From: Paractinoplanes ferrugineus
GTDB lineage: Bacteria > Actinomycetota > Actinomycetes > Mycobacteriales > Micromonosporaceae
Length of the DNA: 64,000 nucleotides
Direction of reading: 5' to 3'
Assembly: GCF_016862195.1 (NCBI RefSeq)
Contig: NZ_BOMM01000047.1
Span: 248,001 to 312,000 of the forward strand
Made by a program: the position numbers and the translations under genes. The notes under the pieces were generated by a model. It saw only the letters and a list, made by a program, of their open reading frames with translations. It had not been told where the DNA came from and ran no database searches. Shown here piece after piece: positions 16,618-26,222 of this stretch; within the stretch, counting starts at the first letter, position 1; each line of letters opens with the position of its first letter.

Positions 16618-19600
16618 ATGGACGTGGCCGAGGCGGCGAGGCTGACGGCATTGCGCGAGTACGGACTACTCGACGGGCCGGCCGACGGCGAGTTGCAGGC
16701 AGTCGTCCGGTTGGCGGCCGCCGCGGTGCGAGTGCCGTTCGCGGCGGTCAACCTGATCGACGAGCACCTGCAGTGCCAGCTGACGACGGTCGGCTTCGCC
16801 GCGGCGCAGACGCGGCGCGCGGATTCGATGTGTGCGCTGCATTTCCGGACCGGGAAGGTCTTCTGGACTCCCGATGCCAGTGACCACGCCGACTTCGCGG
16901 ACAGCCCGTGGGTCGACGGCACCCTGGGCAAGGTCCGGTTCTACGCGTCGGTCCCGTTGGTCACCCCCGGCGGCTACGCCCTCGGTTCCTTCTGCGTCTT
17001 CGACTCCGAGGCGCGACAGATCGGTACGGCGGAACTCGCACTGCTCGGGGACGCCGCGACGGCCCTGATGACCATGTTCGAACGCCATCGCGAGACTCGC
17101 GTCTACGGAGAGCTGGCGGCACAGGCCGAACGGCAGAGCGTCGCCCTCGCCGAAGCGCTGCGCGAGACCGAGGTCCGGCGGGCTTTCACCGACGCCCTCC
17201 TCGAGACGGTGGACGTCGGCATCGTCGCCGCCGACGCCACCGGTCACTTGACGCTGTTCAACCGTGCGGCCCGGGACAGCCACGGTATCGACGCCGACCC
17301 CGCCCTCAAGCCCGATCAGCACGCCGCCCACTACAGCCTGTTCGCCACGGACGGGTTGACCCCACTCGCACCCGCCGAGGTTCCACTCGCGCGAGCCCTG
17401 CAGAACGGCAGTGTGCGAGATGCCGAGTTCGTGGTCGCCCCCCAGCACCGTCCCGCCGTCCGGCTGGTGGCCTCAGGCCGCGCCTTGACCAGTGCGGACG
17501 GCGAGGTGCTGGGCGCCGTCGTGGTCCAACGAGACGTCACCGACGAGCGTGCTCAGGCGGAGGTGCTCGCGAAGCAGGCCGCCCGCGAGACCGAACGCCT
17601 GCGCGCCACGATCGCGGTACAGCGGGAACTCACCGGGGCCGCGACCGATCGAGCTCGGCTGCTCGACCTGGTCACCGAGCGGGTCTGTGACATCTTCGGC
17701 AACTGCCGGGACGTCATCGTGGGATTGCTCGACGGCACGACGTTGCGGGCCGGAGCGGTCAGCCCGGGCCTGAGACACCTGATCGGCATCGAAGTGGGCA
17801 CGGCGGGCACATCGCTGTCCGGCGAGGCGGTCCGCACCGGGACCACGCTGCGCACCGGCAACGCGCCGGCCGATCCGCGGTCCGACAAAGCCGTGTGCGA
17901 GGCCGCCGACATCATGTCCATGATGTCCGCGCCCCTGTTCAGCGGTGACCGCGTGATCGGGGCGGTCACCCTGATCGCCGGGGTCGTCGACGCCTTCGAC
18001 GAGAACGACGAGCAACAACTCACCCTCCTCGCCGACGCCTTCAGCGCGGCCCTGCGCCAAGCCGACGACACCGCCCGCAAGACCGCGTTGCTGAACCGGA
18101 CGACCGAGGCGCTGACCGCGCTGGAGGCCAGCGAGACACGTTTCCGGCTCAGCTTCGACCAGTCGCCGCTCGGCATGGCGCTGACCGGCCTGCACGGCCC
18201 GGAAAGCGGAACCTTCCTGCAGGCCAACCCGGCGCTCGCCGCCATCACCGGATACCCGATCGATGTGCTGACCGGCATGAACGTACGCGACCTGCAGCAC
18301 CCCGACGATGTACCCGGCACTGTCGAGGCCTTGGCGGCCCTGGCCACCGGACGCGTGCAACAGATGACCTTCGACAAGCGATATCGGCACGCCGACGGCC
18401 ACTACATCTGGGTACGCCTGCATACCGCCGTCGCGCACGACGACACCGCACAACCGGCTTATCTGGTCACGCAGATCGAGGACATCGATGCCGAACGCGC
18501 CGCCGCCGGCCAGCTGGCCGAACGTGCCCAGCTGCTCGACCTGACCCAGGACGCGGTGATCGTGCGCTCGTTGAACGGAGAGATCCGGTTCTGGAACACC
18601 GCCGCCGAACGTATCTACGGCTGGCCGGCACAGGTCGCCCACGGTCACGACTTCGACCGGCTGCTGGACACCACCTGGACCGACGGTACCACCCGGGCCG
18701 AGGTCGACGCCGCCCTGCGTGAACACGGGCTGTGGGCCGGCGAGGTCGAACACCGCCGGGCCGACGGCCGCCGGGTCGTCCTGCTCTCCCGTAAGGCCTT
18801 GCAGCGTGGCGCCGACGGCCAGCCGATCGGGGTTCTGTCCATCAACACCGACATCACCGCACGCCGCACCGCCGAACTCGCCCTGACCGCCAGCGAACGA
18901 CGTTTCCGGTCGCAGTTCGAGCACTCGACCGTCGGTCAGATGATCCGGGCCCTCGACGACACGATCGAGGACGTCAACCCGGCATTCGCCGCCATGCTCG
19001 GCTACACCCCCGCGCAGCTGATCGGCAGCCCCGCCGCCCGCGTGTTCGACCCCACCCGCACCGACGCGCGGCAGCGGGCGCTGGCTGCCATGTTCGCCGG
19101 CGAAAAGGACTCCGTCAGCCGCGAAGGTCACCTCGTCAAGGCCGACGGCACCCTACTCGACGTGCACCTCAACATCTCCGCGGTCCGGGACGTGCAGGGC
19201 CGTCCGCAGCGCTTCGTCGGCATCTTCCAGGACATCACCGACCGCAGGACCGCCGAGAACCAGCGCGACACCGCCATGGCCGACCTGGCCACCAAGAACA
19301 GCCAGCTCGAAGAGGCCAACCAGCTCAAAGTCGATCTCATCGGCATGCTCGGCCACGAGATCAACAATCCGCTGACGGCGATCCTCGGCTTCTCCGAGCA
19401 GGCCATGACGGGCTGGGACAGCCTCACCGGCATGGCTCAGCAGAACATCATCACCGTCATCGACCGCAACGCCCGCCGCCTCAGCGGCGTCGTCCGCGAG
19501 GTCCTTGCCCTGGTCAGTCTCGACGCCGGCAAACTCACCTCGTACCCGCAACCGACCCTGCTCGCTCCGCGCGTCGCCGCCGCCATGGCCGCCACCCGGG

Positions 19601-20040
19601 AGACCTTTCCGGTGGACTGCACCGACCGGATGAGCGCGCTGGTCCAGCCCGGTCACCTCGACCAGATCCTCACCAACCTGCTGTCCAACGCCGCCAAATA
19701 CGGTGGCGGCGCGACCGCGGTCACGGTCCACCCGATCGGAGGCCAGGTGCAGATCAGCGTCGAGGACCACGGTCCCGGCGTGCCCGAGACGTTCCGGGAG
19801 CACCTGTTCGAGCGGTTCGCCCGCAGCGAGAACACCGCCGGCCGGGTCAGCGGCACCGGCCTCGGTCTCTACATCGTCCGGGAACTTGCCCGCGCCAACC
19901 ATGGCGACATCACCTACCGGCCACATCCCGACGGCGGCTCCATCTTCACCCTGCTTCTGCCGCCGACGGCCGACCTCATGGTCCCGGCCTCGCACGCACA
20001 GTCAGCGGCCCAGTCCTCACCGGCCGAGCCGCCCGGCTGA
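16618..20040 (+). CDS. Large multi-sensor histidine kinase (GAF-PAS-GAF-3xPAS-HisKA-HATPase)
   Basis: A 1140-residue soluble kinase. Approximate order: GAF 30-170 (FAAVNLIDEHLQCQLT), PAS 187-320, GAF 334-480, PAS 507-625, PAS 634-750, PAS 759-880, coiled coil 880-905, HisKA with His913 in GMLGHEINNPLTAIL, and HATPase 1010-1115 (NLLSNAAKYGG, DHGPGVP, GTGLGLYIVRELA). ATG 16618 has GGGGAG 7 bases upstream; the frame upstream overlaps the chemoreceptor gene in another frame and is rejected. No partner regulator is adjacent. The co-oriented PAS chemoreceptor and the convergent EAL protein suggest a motility or second-messenger output, but that is inference. Confidence 0.92.
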   Translation: MDVAEAARLTALREYGLLDGPADGELQAVVRLAAAAVRVPFAAVNLIDEHLQCQLTTVGFAAAQTRRADSMCALHFRTGKVFWTPDASDHADFADSPWVDGTLGKVRFYASVPLVTPGGYALGSFCVFDSEARQIGTAELALLGDAATALMTMFERHRETRVYGELAAQAERQSVALAEALRETEVRRAFTDALLETVDVGIVAADATGHLTLFNRAARDSHGIDADPALKPDQHAAHYSLFATDGLTPLAPAEVPLARALQNGSVRDAEFVVAPQHRPAVRLVASGRALTSADGEVLGAVVVQRDVTDERAQAEVLAKQAARETERLRATIAVQRELTGAATDRARLLDLVTERVCDIFGNCRDVIVGLLDGTTLRAGAVSPGLRHLIGIEVGTAGTSLSGEAVRTGTTLRTGNAPADPRSDKAVCEAADIMSMMSAPLFSGDRVIGAVTLIAGVVDAFDENDEQQLTLLADAFSAALRQADDTARKTALLNRTTEALTALEASETRFRLSFDQSPLGMALTGLHGPESGTFLQANPALAAITGYPIDVLTGMNVRDLQHPDDVPGTVEALAALATGRVQQMTFDKRYRHADGHYIWVRLHTAVAHDDTAQPAYLVTQIEDIDAERAAAGQLAERAQLLDLTQDAVIVRSLNGEIRFWNTAAERIYGWPAQVAHGHDFDRLLDTTWTDGTTRAEVDAALREHGLWAGEVEHRRADGRRVVLLSRKALQRGADGQPIGVLSINTDITARRTAELALTASERRFRSQFEHSTVGQMIRALDDTIEDVNPAFAAMLGYTPAQLIGSPAARVFDPTRTDARQRALAAMFAGEKDSVSREGHLVKADGTLLDVHLNISAVRDVQGRPQRFVGIFQDITDRRTAENQRDTAMADLATKNSQLEEANQLKVDLIGMLGHEINNPLTAILGFSEQAMTGWDSLTGMAQQNIITVIDRNARRLSGVVREVLALVSLDAGKLTSYPQPTLLAPRVAAAMAATRETFPVDCTDRMSALVQPGHLDQILTNLLSNAAKYGGGATAVTVHPIGGQVQISVEDHGPGVPETFREHLFERFARSENTAGRVSGTGLGLYIVRELARANHGDITYRPHPDGGSIFTLLLPPTADLMVPASHAQSAAQSSPAEPPG

Positions 20041-20098
20041 AGGTCAGACCAGGAGGTCAGCCGGGTCGTCACCGAGCCCACCCCTTCGGTGCAGGCGA

Positions 20099-22060
20099 TT
20101 ATCGGGGGTGCTGATCGTTGCTCAGCGCCGGCACCCCGGAGCGCGCGAGAATCCATCTGGTCAGGTCGGCGGCGGGCATCGGTCGCGCCAGGTAGTAGCC
20201 CTGCGCGGTATCGCATCCGAGCGCTCCGAGTGCCTCCAGTTGTTCCTTCGTCTCGACGCCTTCAGCGGTGACCGTGAGTCCCAGATTGTGGCCTAGATCG
20301 ATCGCCGCCTGGACGAGCACGGCGTCGTCTGGGGCGGTGTCCATGGAACCGACGAACGTACGGTCGATCTTGAGCTCGCTGACCGGCAGTTGTTTCAGGT
20401 AGGCCATCGAGGAGTAGCCGGTCCCGAAGTCGTCGACGGACAGCAGGATACCGGCCGCCCGAAGCTGATTCAGGGTGACGAGCGCCGTCGTGGGATCAGC
20501 CATCACTGCGGTCTCGGTGATCTCGAGGTGAAGCAGGCCAGCCGGCAGGTCGGCGCTTCGGAGCTGTTCGGTGACCTTGTCGGTCAGCTGGGAGTCGAGC
20601 AGGCAGCGAGGTGACAGATTCACCGCGACCGGCACCGCATTCCCGGCCACCAGCCACTCGTGCGCCTGCCGAACCGCCATCCGCAGGACGCGTACGGTGA
20701 ACGAGTTGATCAGGCTGGTGTTCTCGACGACCGGGACGAAGTCGGCCGGGGAGACCATCCCGCGGGCGGGGTGCCGCCAGCGGATCAGGGCTTCCACCCC
20801 GCTCAGGGCGCCGGTTCGCAGGTCGATCTTCGGTTGGTAATGCAGGCTGAGCTGGTCGTCGGCGTCCAACGCCCGGCGTAGGTCACCGAGAAGCAGCAGG
20901 TGTGCCGCGCCGTCGCTGTTCATCGCCTCCCGGTACATGACCGCACCGGTCTTTTCCGATTTCGCGGTGTACATCGCTGTCTCGGCGTTGCGAAGCAATA
21001 CCCCCGCCTCAGTGCCGTGGCGTGGGGACACGGCGATACCGATGCTGGCTTCGATGTCGACGTCGATGCCTTCGATGCTGAAACTGCGGTTGAGCCGTTC
21101 GATCAGCCGGTCGGCCAGCCGCATCGCGTCGTTGTCGGATGCGCCGGGGAGCAGGAGCGCGAACTCGTCCGCGCTGACGTGGGCGATGAGATCGCCCTCT
21201 CGGGCGACACCGGCGAGGCGGTCGGCCAGTTGCCGCAGCAATTGGTCGCCGCTGGCGTGTCCGAGGGTGTCGTTGACCTCGCGGAACCGGTCGATGTCCA
21301 GCACGATGACAGTGGTGCCGGTGCCGTCCGCCGCTTCGGTTACCGCCCGCTGCAAGCACTCGGTCAGCAAGGCCCGGTTCGGTAGGCCGGTCAACGGGTC
21401 ATGGGTGGCCCGGTGCTGGCTTTCCGCGGCCTGCCGCAGGAACGTCCGCCGGTACGCGCCGACCACGACGGCGAATCCCGCCACCAGGGCCAATCCCACG
21501 GCGAAGCCGGCCACCGTGGTGCCGAAAACGCCGTCCTCGATGCGCTGCAGGCGCTGCAGAGCCTCATCGGCGGCTCTCGCGTGCCGGGCGCTGGCCGTGG
21601 TTATCACCTCACTGATCCGGGTGAAGGCCGGGTCGGTCTGGCCGTCGTCGATGGTGTGTACCGCGATCTGGTCACCGGCGTCGACGGCGTCGAACATGCG
21701 GCTCACTGCCGCGAGATACGTCTGATGATCGGCCGACAGGCGAACGGAAACGCGATCGTCCCCGTCGTTCCCGAGGGCCGCGACGTCGGCCAAAGCATGA
21801 TCGAGCCGCTGACCCGCCGCCAGGTGTTCGCGGCGGGTGGCGGGTTCCGGTTCCAGCCGATACAGCCGTTCCAGCGATTCCTCCGCCGCCACAGCGCTCT
21901 CCGCAGCCCGATATGCCTCGGCCAGCGCAACGGACCGGTCCGCGGCCCGCGCGGCGCTCCTGGTCACCGCGGCGCCCGCTACGCTCAGCGCCGTCAGAGC
22001 CATCAGCACTGCGGCCAGAACGACGATCGCAGCGCGTTGTACCCGCTGGGAACGCACCAT
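20099..22060 (-). CDS. Membrane GGDEF-EAL protein with degenerate GGDEF (probable c-di-GMP phosphodiesterase)
   Basis: A 653-residue protein. Two transmembrane helices (about 10-33 and 180-203) bracket an extracytoplasmic helical sensor region. The GGDEF-fold domain follows (ATHDPLTGLPNRALL, DIDRFREVNDTLGH), but its active-site motif reads SADEF at 296-300, so cyclase activity is unlikely; it may bind GTP as a regulator. The EAL domain keeps the catalytic set (GVEALIRWRHP with EAL 423-425, VNLSPRCL, EITETAVM, DDFGTGYSS, KIDRTFV, AEGVET), predicting hydrolysis of c-di-GMP. ATG 22060 is preferred, with GAGGAG 8 bases upstream. It probably opposes cyclases such as that at 34021-37152. Confidence 0.93.
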   Translation of the reverse strand: MVRSQRVQRAAIVVLAAVLMALTALSVAGAAVTRSAARAADRSVALAEAYRAAESAVAAEESLERLYRLEPEPATRREHLAAGQRLDHALADVAALGNDGDDRVSVRLSADHQTYLAAVSRMFDAVDAGDQIAVHTIDDGQTDPAFTRISEVITTASARHARAADEALQRLQRIEDGVFGTTVAGFAVGLALVAGFAVVVGAYRRTFLRQAAESQHRATHDPLTGLPNRALLTECLQRAVTEAADGTGTTVIVLDIDRFREVNDTLGHASGDQLLRQLADRLAGVAREGDLIAHVSADEFALLLPGASDNDAMRLADRLIERLNRSFSIEGIDVDIEASIGIAVSPRHGTEAGVLLRNAETAMYTAKSEKTGAVMYREAMNSDGAAHLLLLGDLRRALDADDQLSLHYQPKIDLRTGALSGVEALIRWRHPARGMVSPADFVPVVENTSLINSFTVRVLRMAVRQAHEWLVAGNAVPVAVNLSPRCLLDSQLTDKVTEQLRSADLPAGLLHLEITETAVMADPTTALVTLNQLRAAGILLSVDDFGTGYSSMAYLKQLPVSELKIDRTFVGSMDTAPDDAVLVQAAIDLGHNLGLTVTAEGVETKEQLEALGALGCDTAQGYYLARPMPAADLTRWILARSGVPALSNDQHPR

Positions 22061-22209
22061 CGTTGGTTCTCCTCGGCTCACCGGCCCGTGCCGATCTCTC
22101 AGCGGACCTTACGATGGCCGGGTTGCTGGACGCAGGTCTTTGCGACCTGTCGGTCAGTTCACTCGCGGGTCTGCGGTGCGGGAGCGTCTTGCACTGTGCG
22201 GTGCCGAGT

Positions 22210-23454
22210 TCAAGACAGGTCGTCCTTGGCCTGCGGCAGCCGGAAGGTGAAGGCGGCGCCCTGCCCGGGGCTGCCCCAGGCCTCGATGGTGCCGCCGTGT
22301 CCGGAGATCACTTCCCGGGCGAGGGCGAGACCGAGTCCGAACCGGCGGTGATCGCTGCCGCCGGCCCGGGCGAACCGGGCGAACAGGCGTTCGGCGTCGG
22401 CCGGGTCGAAACCGGTGCCGTCGTCACGGACCACCACGGTGACCGTGGCGTGTTCCCGGCCGACGGCGACGCTCACGTGTCCACCCGCCGAGGTGTGGCT
22501 CAAGGCGTTGTCGACCAGCGCGGTCAGCACCCGCCGCAGGGCCGCCCGATGGCCGCGGACCACGGCCGGCCCACCGGCGCCCGGGTCCAGCGTCAGGGTC
22601 ACGTCCTGGTTGCGGGCTCGGCCGGCCTGCTCGGTGATCACCTCCGCGGCGACGGTGCACAGGTCGACCGGGGCCCGCGAGTCGTCGCGACGGCCGAGCT
22701 GGGTGGACAGCAGCAGGTCCTCGACGACCTCGCCGAGGTGCCGGGTGCCGGTGACGAGATGGTCCACATCGGTGGTGATCTCGGCCGGGCCGGCACCGGC
22801 GCGCAGGTCCATCTGCAGCAGTTGCGCCCGGGTGTGCAGCTGGGTCAGCGGGGTCCGCAATTCATGGCTGGCGTCGGCGACGAACTGCCGCTGCCGGGTC
22901 AGCGCCTCCGCGAGGGGGGCGGTGGCGCGACGGGCGAGCAGCGCCGCCGACAACGCCGCGATGAGCAGACCGACCACCTCGCCGGCAAGGAGCGCGCCGA
23001 GCAGCCGTTCGCGTTCGTCGTGCTGCTCGTGCCGGCTCATCACGACCTGGACGGTCCGGGTCCCCCGCTGCCGGGTCAGGGCGAGGTAGCCCCCTTCGCG
23101 GCCGTCGATGCGGGTGGTCGTGGCCGACGCGCCGGCGCGAACCCGGTCGAGCGTCACCCGGTCGGGAAGTCCGGCGGGGGCGTCCTCGGTGGCGTCGATC
23201 CGCCCGGCGGCGTCCCGCATGAAGATCCAGACACCGGGTGGCGGATCGTCCACGTCCTCCGCGGTCGCCGCGGTCTGCCGCAGCAGGGTCGCGGCGGCGG
23301 TGTTCTGGCTGTGGATCATCACGACCAGGGCCAGCGCGCCGAGGACGAGCAGACTCACCGTGATCGCCGCCGCGGTCTGCACCGCGATCACCCGCCGGGC
23401 CCGCAGCAGCAGAGCCTGATCAGGGTCGGTCCGGACTCCGCCCAGGCGTTTCAT
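22210..23454 (-). CDS. Membrane sensor histidine kinase (OmpR partner)
   Basis: A 414-residue kinase with two transmembrane helices (about 22-46 and 153-176) enclosing a roughly 105-residue extracytoplasmic sensor. HisKA carries His197 in VADASHELRTPLTQLHTRAQ, and the HATPase has VDNALSHTSAGG, DDGTGFD and FGLGLALAREVI. Its ATG overlaps the stop of the response regulator gene by 4 bases (ATGA), so the two are translated as a coupled pair. The upstream ferric-reductase-like and FMN-binding genes in the same transcript make flavin or electron-transfer status of the envelope a plausible signal. The sensor domain itself is not recognised. Confidence 0.92.
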   Translation of the reverse strand: MKRLGGVRTDPDQALLLRARRVIAVQTAAAITVSLLVLGALALVVMIHSQNTAAATLLRQTAATAEDVDDPPPGVWIFMRDAAGRIDATEDAPAGLPDRVTLDRVRAGASATTTRIDGREGGYLALTRQRGTRTVQVVMSRHEQHDERERLLGALLAGEVVGLLIAALSAALLARRATAPLAEALTRQRQFVADASHELRTPLTQLHTRAQLLQMDLRAGAGPAEITTDVDHLVTGTRHLGEVVEDLLLSTQLGRRDDSRAPVDLCTVAAEVITEQAGRARNQDVTLTLDPGAGGPAVVRGHRAALRRVLTALVDNALSHTSAGGHVSVAVGREHATVTVVVRDDGTGFDPADAERLFARFARAGGSDHRRFGLGLALAREVISGHGGTIEAWGSPGQGAAFTFRLPQAKDDLS

Positions 23455-24158
23455 CCGCTGCCCAGCCGATAACCGACACCTCGTACGGTGGCGACCGCCG
23501 CCGGCCCGAGTTTGCGCCGCAGGTAGTGCACGTAGGTGTCGACCAGCGCGACGCCCGCGGCGTCGGGGAAGACCTGGGCGACGATCTGCTCCCGGGTGAA
23601 CGCCCGCGCCGGGTTCCGGGCCAGCAGCCGCAGCAGATCGCTCTCCCGGCCGGACAGGGCCGTCACCGAGCCGTCCGGACCGGTCACCGTCCGCGCCAGC
23701 AGGTCGAAGGTCGCCGAGCCGACTGCCATCTGCTCCCCCACCGCGGGGCGCCGGCGCAGCAGTGCCCGGACGCGGGCCAGCAACTCGTCGACCTCGAACG
23801 GTTTGACGAGGTAGTCCTCGGCGCCACGGTCCAGCCCGGCGACCCGGTCGGCGACGGTGCCGAGCGCGGTCAGCACGAGGACCGGGACGGTGATGCCGGT
23901 GCGCCGCAGCCGGCCGAGCAGGTCGAGGCCGTCGATGGCGGGCAGTCCCCGGTCCAGGATCAGGGCGTCGTAGCGGCGGGTCAGGGCCAGGTGCAGCCCG
24001 GCCTGCCCGTCCGGGGCGAGGTCGGGCTCGTAGCCGGCACCACGGAACAGGCGCACCAGCAACGGGCCCAGCTCGCGGTCGTCCTCGACCACCAGGACCC
24101 GGGCCCCGGGTAGGACAGCGTCGGTCATGATGTCACTGTCGCAGGCCCGTCCAGTCAT
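23451..24158 (-). CDS. OmpR/PhoB-family response regulator
   Basis: A 235-residue regulator (225 if started at ATG 24128). The receiver has VLVVEDDRELG, the phospho-acceptor Asp in ALILDRGLPAIDG, the Thr of LVLTALG and the Lys of YLVKPFEVDELLARVRALLRR. A winged-helix DNA-binding domain follows (ALSGRESDLLRLLARNPARAFTREQIVAQVF, VDTYVHYLRRKLG, TVRGVGYRLG). ATG 24158 overlaps the stop of the FMN-binding protein gene in an ATGA, which favours the longer form; 24128 starts just before the conserved fold. It likely controls its own operon. Confidence 0.93.
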   Translation of the reverse strand: MTGRACDSDIMTDAVLPGARVLVVEDDRELGPLLVRLFRGAGYEPDLAPDGQAGLHLALTRRYDALILDRGLPAIDGLDLLGRLRRTGITVPVLVLTALGTVADRVAGLDRGAEDYLVKPFEVDELLARVRALLRRRPAVGEQMAVGSATFDLLARTVTGPDGSVTALSGRESDLLRLLARNPARAFTREQIVAQVFPDAAGVALVDTYVHYLRRKLGPAAVATVRGVGYRLGSG

Positions 24159-24622
24159 CCCAGGTGTGCCGCGTCGAGAGCGGCCTGCAGCGACTCACGG
24201 TAGCCGTCGCTGGTCACGGTGGCCCCGCTGACGCCGTCGATCCGGGCGCTCTGGGCCTGCAGCACCTGCTGGCGCAGCACCGGCAGGGCGTACGCGTTGA
24301 CCTGGTCGTCGTGGCTGTTGCCGGTCGGCCGTTGCAGCGCCCGTACGTCAATGATCTTCTTCCCGACGATCCTGGCCTGGATCTGGACCGGCCCCCACCG
24401 GGTCTGCGCCACCGTGCCGTTGACGGTCGTGGTCCGCGGGGCCGGACGGCGCGACGGAGAGCCGGACGGCGGGGCCGAGGACACGTCCGGGACGACACCC
24501 GGTGCGGCGGCGGCCGAGGTGGCGCCGGGCAGTGTGCCGCCGGTGCTGGTGCGGTAGCTGAACAGCAGCACGAGAGCGGCCAGGGTGGACACGATCAGCA
24601 GGGTTATCCGGCGCATTCTCAT
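24155..24622 (-). CDS. FMN-binding domain protein, membrane-anchored
   Basis: A 155-residue protein with an N-terminal signal/anchor helix (RITLLIVSTLAALVLLFSY) and a Ser/Pro/Ala-rich linker. An FMN_bind domain ends in DGVSGATVTSDGYRESLQAAL, where the SGAT Thr is the residue to which FMN is linked by ApbE-type transferases in this family. It would sit outside the membrane and pass electrons. ATG 24622 follows GGGGAG. It lies 25 bases after the flavocytochrome gene and overlaps the regulator gene. No apbE is seen in the window. Confidence 0.88.
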   Translation of the reverse strand: MRMRRITLLIVSTLAALVLLFSYRTSTGGTLPGATSAAAAPGVVPDVSSAPPSGSPSRRPAPRTTTVNGTVAQTRWGPVQIQARIVGKKIIDVRALQRPTGNSHDDQVNAYALPVLRQQVLQAQSARIDGVSGATVTSDGYRESLQAALDAAHLG

Positions 24623-24647
24623 CGTCTCCCCGGTCGGTGCGGTGGGC

Positions 24648-26066
24648 TCACCAGGCGAACTCCTCGGCATGGATGTGGTCGGGGTCGACCCCGGCCGCGC
24701 GCAGCGTGGTCCGGACCCCGGCCATCCAGGGCGGCGGCCCGCAGACGAACGCGTCGTGCTGCGCGACGTCGGGCACCAGCCGGCGCAGCCCGGCCAGGTC
24801 GCCGACCCGGGCGAATTGGGCGGGCAGCCAGGAGCCGGCCCGGGCCCGGCCGCCGTCGAGGTAGATCACCCGGGCCAGGCCGCGGCGGGCCGCCTCGTCC
24901 AGCTCGGTGCGGAACACGGCGTCCGCCGGCCGCCGAATCCGGTACAGCAGGGTCACCTGCGCCCCGGAGCGGGCGAAGTCGTCGAGCAGCGCCCGCATGG
25001 TGGTGATCCCGACCCCCGCCGCGACCAGCAGCACCTTGCGCCCGGCGGCGCGGCGATCGGCGGTCAGGGCGCCGTAGGGACCTTCGACCAGCACCCGGGT
25101 ACCGGGTCGTAGAGTCGCCACCCGGGAGCTGCCGTCGCCGAGCTCCTTGACGGTGATCCGCAGCAGATCACCGGAGGGTGCGGACGACAGCGTGTACGGG
25201 TGTGCTCGGGTCCAGCCCGGCCCGTCGAGGAAACGCCACAGGAAGAACTGGCCGCCCCGGGCCGGCAGCCGATCCAGGCGGTGCCCCCGCAGGTACACCG
25301 ACACCACACCGGGCGCCTCCGGCACGACCGCGTGCACTCGCAGCCGGTGATAAGCCGATCGGTACACCGGCAGGCCGACCCGGAACACCACCACCGCGCC
25401 CAGCGTCGCGGCGTACAGACCCCACCAGTAGATCCGCGCGGGTGCCGAGGCGACGAAGTCGGCGCCGGTCCACAGCTGGTGCGGCAGGGCCAGACCCACC
25501 CCGAGGTACGCGTACAGGTGGATCAGGTGCCACGTCTCGTACCGCTGCCGGCGCCGAGCGAGCCGGACCGACAGCACCACCACCAGGAACAACAGCCCGG
25601 TGCCCGCGGCCGCCAGGAGCATGCCCGGATAGGTGACGACGAGATCCCAGGCCTCGGCGACGACACCCGCACCGCCGGACTGCGCGTAGCCCACAGTGAT
25701 CAGCGTGAGGTGGCCGATCATCAACCAGAACGATACGAACCCGACGACCCGGTGCCGGCGGGCCAGCGTGTCCTGCCCGTAACCGCGCTCCACCCCGGGA
25801 ATCCGCGCCATCAGCAGGACCTGGAGCAGCAGCAGGTCCGAAGCGACCAGGCCGGTGAGCCGGCCGGCCGTGGTGGCCGGGCCACCCGGCTGCGCGAAGG
25901 CGCGGATCCCGCCGTCGTGCAGCCACAACGCGACCACCGCGACGACGCTGAGCAGTGCCGCCGAGCCGGCCAGATCAGCCCACCAGCGCCGCCCGGGAGT
26001 TCGCCGGGCGGCGGGCCTGCCCGAGCCGGCGAGCCGGACCCGGCCCATCACGTTCGTCGAGCTCAT
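24648..26066 (-). CDS. Ferric-reductase-like transmembrane flavocytochrome (ferredoxin reductase-type)
   Basis: A 472-residue protein. The N-terminal half is a six-helix ferric-reductase-like heme domain with histidines suitably placed for b-heme (RRHRVVGFVSFWLMIGHLTL, and YETWHLIHLYAYLGVGLALPHQL). The C-terminal half is an FAD domain (HPYTLSSAPSG, RPGTRVLVEGPYG) and an NAD(P) domain (LLVAAGVGITTMRALLDDF, CGPPPWM). It should carry electrons from NAD(P)H through FAD and heme across the membrane. The next gene, an extracytoplasmic FMN protein, is the likely acceptor. AAGGAG lies 11 bases before ATG 26066. The final acceptor (iron, quinone or a lipid/protein partner) is unknown. Confidence 0.9.
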   Translation of the reverse strand: MSSTNVMGRVRLAGSGRPAARRTPGRRWWADLAGSAALLSVVAVVALWLHDGGIRAFAQPGGPATTAGRLTGLVASDLLLLQVLLMARIPGVERGYGQDTLARRHRVVGFVSFWLMIGHLTLITVGYAQSGGAGVVAEAWDLVVTYPGMLLAAAGTGLLFLVVVLSVRLARRRQRYETWHLIHLYAYLGVGLALPHQLWTGADFVASAPARIYWWGLYAATLGAVVVFRVGLPVYRSAYHRLRVHAVVPEAPGVVSVYLRGHRLDRLPARGGQFFLWRFLDGPGWTRAHPYTLSSAPSGDLLRITVKELGDGSSRVATLRPGTRVLVEGPYGALTADRRAAGRKVLLVAAGVGITTMRALLDDFARSGAQVTLLYRIRRPADAVFRTELDEAARRGLARVIYLDGGRARAGSWLPAQFARVGDLAGLRRLVPDVAQHDAFVCGPPPWMAGVRTTLRAAGVDPDHIHAEEFAW

Positions 26067-26222
26067 GACCGCTCTCGCTCCTTTTCCTGTTCGGCTGACC
26101 GGTCCAGCGTCGCCGCCAGAAATGGGAGAACTCGAAGATTCACTCCCTAGCCTTTGCCGAGGCGGGAGCCGGCCGTCAGCGCGCTCCGCCGGGTCCTCCT
26201 CTGCCGCACCGGAAGGAACTCC

